Of a DNA stretch of 5,328 nucleotides, positions 4,264-5,328 are shown one piece after another. Location: positions 1 through 5,328 of the forward strand of contig DAOVBT010000176.1 in assembly GCA_030670375.1 (NCBI GenBank). Direction: 5' to 3'. The notes under the pieces are model-generated. The model was not told the origin of the DNA. It made no database searches and worked only from the letters and a program-made list of their open reading frames with translations. The translations under genes and the position numbers were made by a program. The number at the start of each line of letters is the position of its first letter. The first letter of the stretch is position 1. This DNA comes from Candidatus Aminicenantota bacterium. Lineage in GTDB: Bacteria; Acidobacteriota; Aminicenantia; Aminicenantales; Aminicenantaceae.

Positions 4264-4304
4264 TTGACTTTTATTTTCACTTTGGTAAACTGAAAGTAAG
4301 AAAA
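4264..4304 (+). promoter_or_regulatory. Putative abiE promoter with overlapping imperfect dyad (candidate AbiEi operator)
   Basis: TTGACT (4264-4269) and TAAACT (4286-4291; 4 of 6) are 16 nt apart. Spanning the -10 is an imperfect inverted repeat: TTTTC-ACTTT (4274-4283) against AAAGT-AA-GAAAA (4293-4304), i.e. ten paired bases with a 2-nt bulge. AbiEi-type antitoxins are known to repress their own promoter by binding inverted repeats, so this position is what autoregulation would need. The -10 is weak and no binding data exist. Confidence 0.45.
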
Positions 4305-4326
4305 TATCTGACTATTAGTTCATGAA

Positions 4327-4893
4327 ATGAGAAAAAGCGATTTCAAATTGGCATTGTACAGGGCAAAAAGCACTGTTTTCACCTTTAATGAAATCGCCCT
4401 CCTTACTCAGGATACAAACAGGAATACCCTGAAATCTAAAATTCATTACTACGTAAAAACTGGGGTCATCAAGCAGGTCAGGCGTGGCATATACGTCAAA
4501 CCCGACTATGATAAATTCGAACTAGCCACAAAGATCTACACACCTTCTTACATAAGCCTGGAGACCGTTCTCCAACAATCAGGAGTGATCTTTCAGCTCT
4601 ACGAGAGGATTTTTACCGTGAGCTATCTCTCCCGCGCAATTAGTGTGGACGGACATGAGCTGGTGTATAAAAAAATTCAATCGGGAATCCTCCTTAACTA
4701 CTTGGGCATCATCCAAGAAGAAAATTATGCAATAGCGACAACAGAAAGAGCCATATGCGATTGCCTTTATCTCTACGGAGATTATCATTTTGACAACCTG
4801 GACGATGTAAAAAAAGAGAATGCCTTGAATATAGCTTTGATTTATGGGAACAAAGAGCTTGTTAGGAGGATTCACAAAATATTTGGATCATAA
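4327..4893 (+). CDS. abiEi: AbiEi-family antitoxin / transcriptional regulator (type IV TA)
   Basis: A 188-residue protein. The N-terminal part is a winged helix-turn-helix: FTFNEIALLTQD (18-29), recognition helix NTLKSKIHYYVKTG, and wing VIKQVRRGIYVKP (47-59), with the RxGIYVxP motif typical of AbiEi. The C-terminal domain has SYISLETVLQQSG (74-86) and ATTERAICDCLYLYG (137-151), equivalent to the YxSxxxAL and TxEKALxDLxYL motifs of the family. It represses its own promoter and counteracts the nucleotidyltransferase toxin without needing stable complex formation (known for type IV systems). The ATG at 4327 lacks a clear Shine-Dalgarno; the leader would be about 29 nt from the predicted promoter. 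The toxin gene starts 4 nt after the stop. The protein is shorter than many homologues because it has the single-wHTH layout. Confidence 0.85.
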   Translation: MRKSDFKLALYRAKSTVFTFNEIALLTQDTNRNTLKSKIHYYVKTGVIKQVRRGIYVKPDYDKFELATKIYTPSYISLETVLQQSGVIFQLYERIFTVSYLSRAISVDGHELVYKKIQSGILLNYLGIIQEENYAIATTERAICDCLYLYGDYHFDNLDDVKKENALNIALIYGNKELVRRIHKIFGS

Positions 4894-4897
4894 AGAC

Positions 4898-5328
4898 ATG
4901 ATAGACATCTCCCGCCATAAATTCGTCCTCGTTCAAATCCTCAAAGATATTTATTCAGACATTTCGATAGCCTCCCTTCTTGGATTCAAAGGGGGGACAG
5001 CGGCTCATCTTTTCTACGACCTTCCCCGCTTCTCGGTCGATTTGGATTTTAGCCTCCTGGACCCAAAAAAAAAGAACGTCCTCCTGGAAACCATCCCCTC
5101 CATCCTGGGCAGGATCGGCAGAATCAAACAACAGAGAGAGAAGAGATACACTCTTTTTTTTCTGCTTTCCCACGGAGAAAATGAGCGAAACATCAAAGTA
5201 GAGATATCCAAACGTATTTTCCCTGACCACAATAAAGTTATGTCCTACTTGGGGATCCCCATGCTGGTTATGACCCGGGAGGATCTGTTTGCCCACAAGC
5301 TCGTCGCTCTTTCAGATCGGAAATCTCC
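4898..5328 (+). CDS. abiEii: AbiEii-family nucleotidyltransferase toxin, partial (C-terminus beyond right edge)
   Basis: The first 143 codons of an AbiEii-type toxin. Residues 30-51 carry the nucleotidyltransferase signature: FKGGTAAHLFYDL followed by RFSVDLDF, with D48 and D50 as metal-binding acids. A third acidic position is E102 in IKVEIS. The helix DLFAHKLVALSDR (129-141) has the conserved K and R of family motif KLxALxxR. Related toxins transfer nucleotides to tRNA acceptor ends or to other targets; the specific substrate is not deducible. The start 4 nt after the abiEi stop, with only a weak ribosome binding site, suggests translational coupling. The frame stays open through G6, A9 and T8 runs, so no homopolymer error is seen here. 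About half or less of the usual length is visible. Confidence 0.88.
   Translation, partial: MIDISRHKFVLVQILKDIYSDISIASLLGFKGGTAAHLFYDLPRFSVDLDFSLLDPKKKNVLLETIPSILGRIGRIKQQREKRYTLFFLLSHGENERNIKVEISKRIFPDHNKVMSYLGIPMLVMTREDLFAHKLVALSDRKS

Noticed and set aside
4955..5296. Minus-strand open frames opposite abiEii, and a plus-strand frame at 4980-5201
   Set aside because: They are shadows of the well-supported AbiEii coding frame.

Overview
This is an accessory, toxin-antitoxin-rich stretch of a bacterial chromosome of moderate GC. No ribosomal RNA, tRNA, CRISPR array or transposase is visible. Its core is a set of two-gene modules of toxin-antitoxin type, some intact and some visibly decayed, around a few non-TA genes. 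A fragment that looks like the start of a GWxTD-domain protein, next to a bacterial dolichol-kinase-like gene, plus the abundance of AbrB/PIN, RHH/PIN and AbiE modules, would fit an uncultured Aminicenantes/Acidobacteriota-like lineage. That assignment is inference and weak.

Layout, left to right. (1) 1-681, minus strand: a tight bicistron of an 82-residue protein of a conserved unknown family followed by a nucleotidyltransferase-fold protein that runs off the left edge. (2) 780-1250, minus strand: an AbrB/SpoVT antitoxin and its PIN toxin, both broken. The antitoxin lost an internal block and its frame. The toxin lost its N-terminal catalytic segment and its C-terminal acidic motifs. The ATGA overlap typical of the pair survives. 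(3) 1251-1391: a dyad-rich divergent regulatory region. (4) 1392-1589, plus strand: an orphan Phd/YefM-type antitoxin remnant with a perfect Shine-Dalgarno but ATA where the start codon should be. (5) 1571-1738, plus: a 55-codon protein with a KCGCC motif. (6) 1772-2619, plus: a chimeric pseudogene, the beginning of a probable GWxTD protein fused in frame to a dolichol-kinase-like membrane protein, which itself carries a one-base poly-T shift and an internal deletion. (7) 2628-3425, minus: an intact protein with nine cysteines and no firm family assignment, convergent with the kinase pseudogene and 8 nt from it. (8) 3555-3581: a strong GC-rich hairpin. (9) 3639-4261, plus: an intact ribbon-helix-helix antitoxin / PIN ribonuclease pair with its own sigma70-type promoter. 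(10) 4327-5328, plus: an AbiEi/AbiEii type IV toxin-antitoxin pair, the second gene cut by the right edge.

The intact modules each look self-contained: antitoxin first, toxin immediately after or overlapping, and for two of them a promoter or dyad that could serve autoregulation. Comparing the intact PIN toxin with the broken one within this same window shows which catalytic parts were lost. The recurrent lesion type (internal losses of roughly 10-30 codons in several unrelated genes) is the oddest feature of the region and means either real genome decay or an assembly problem.
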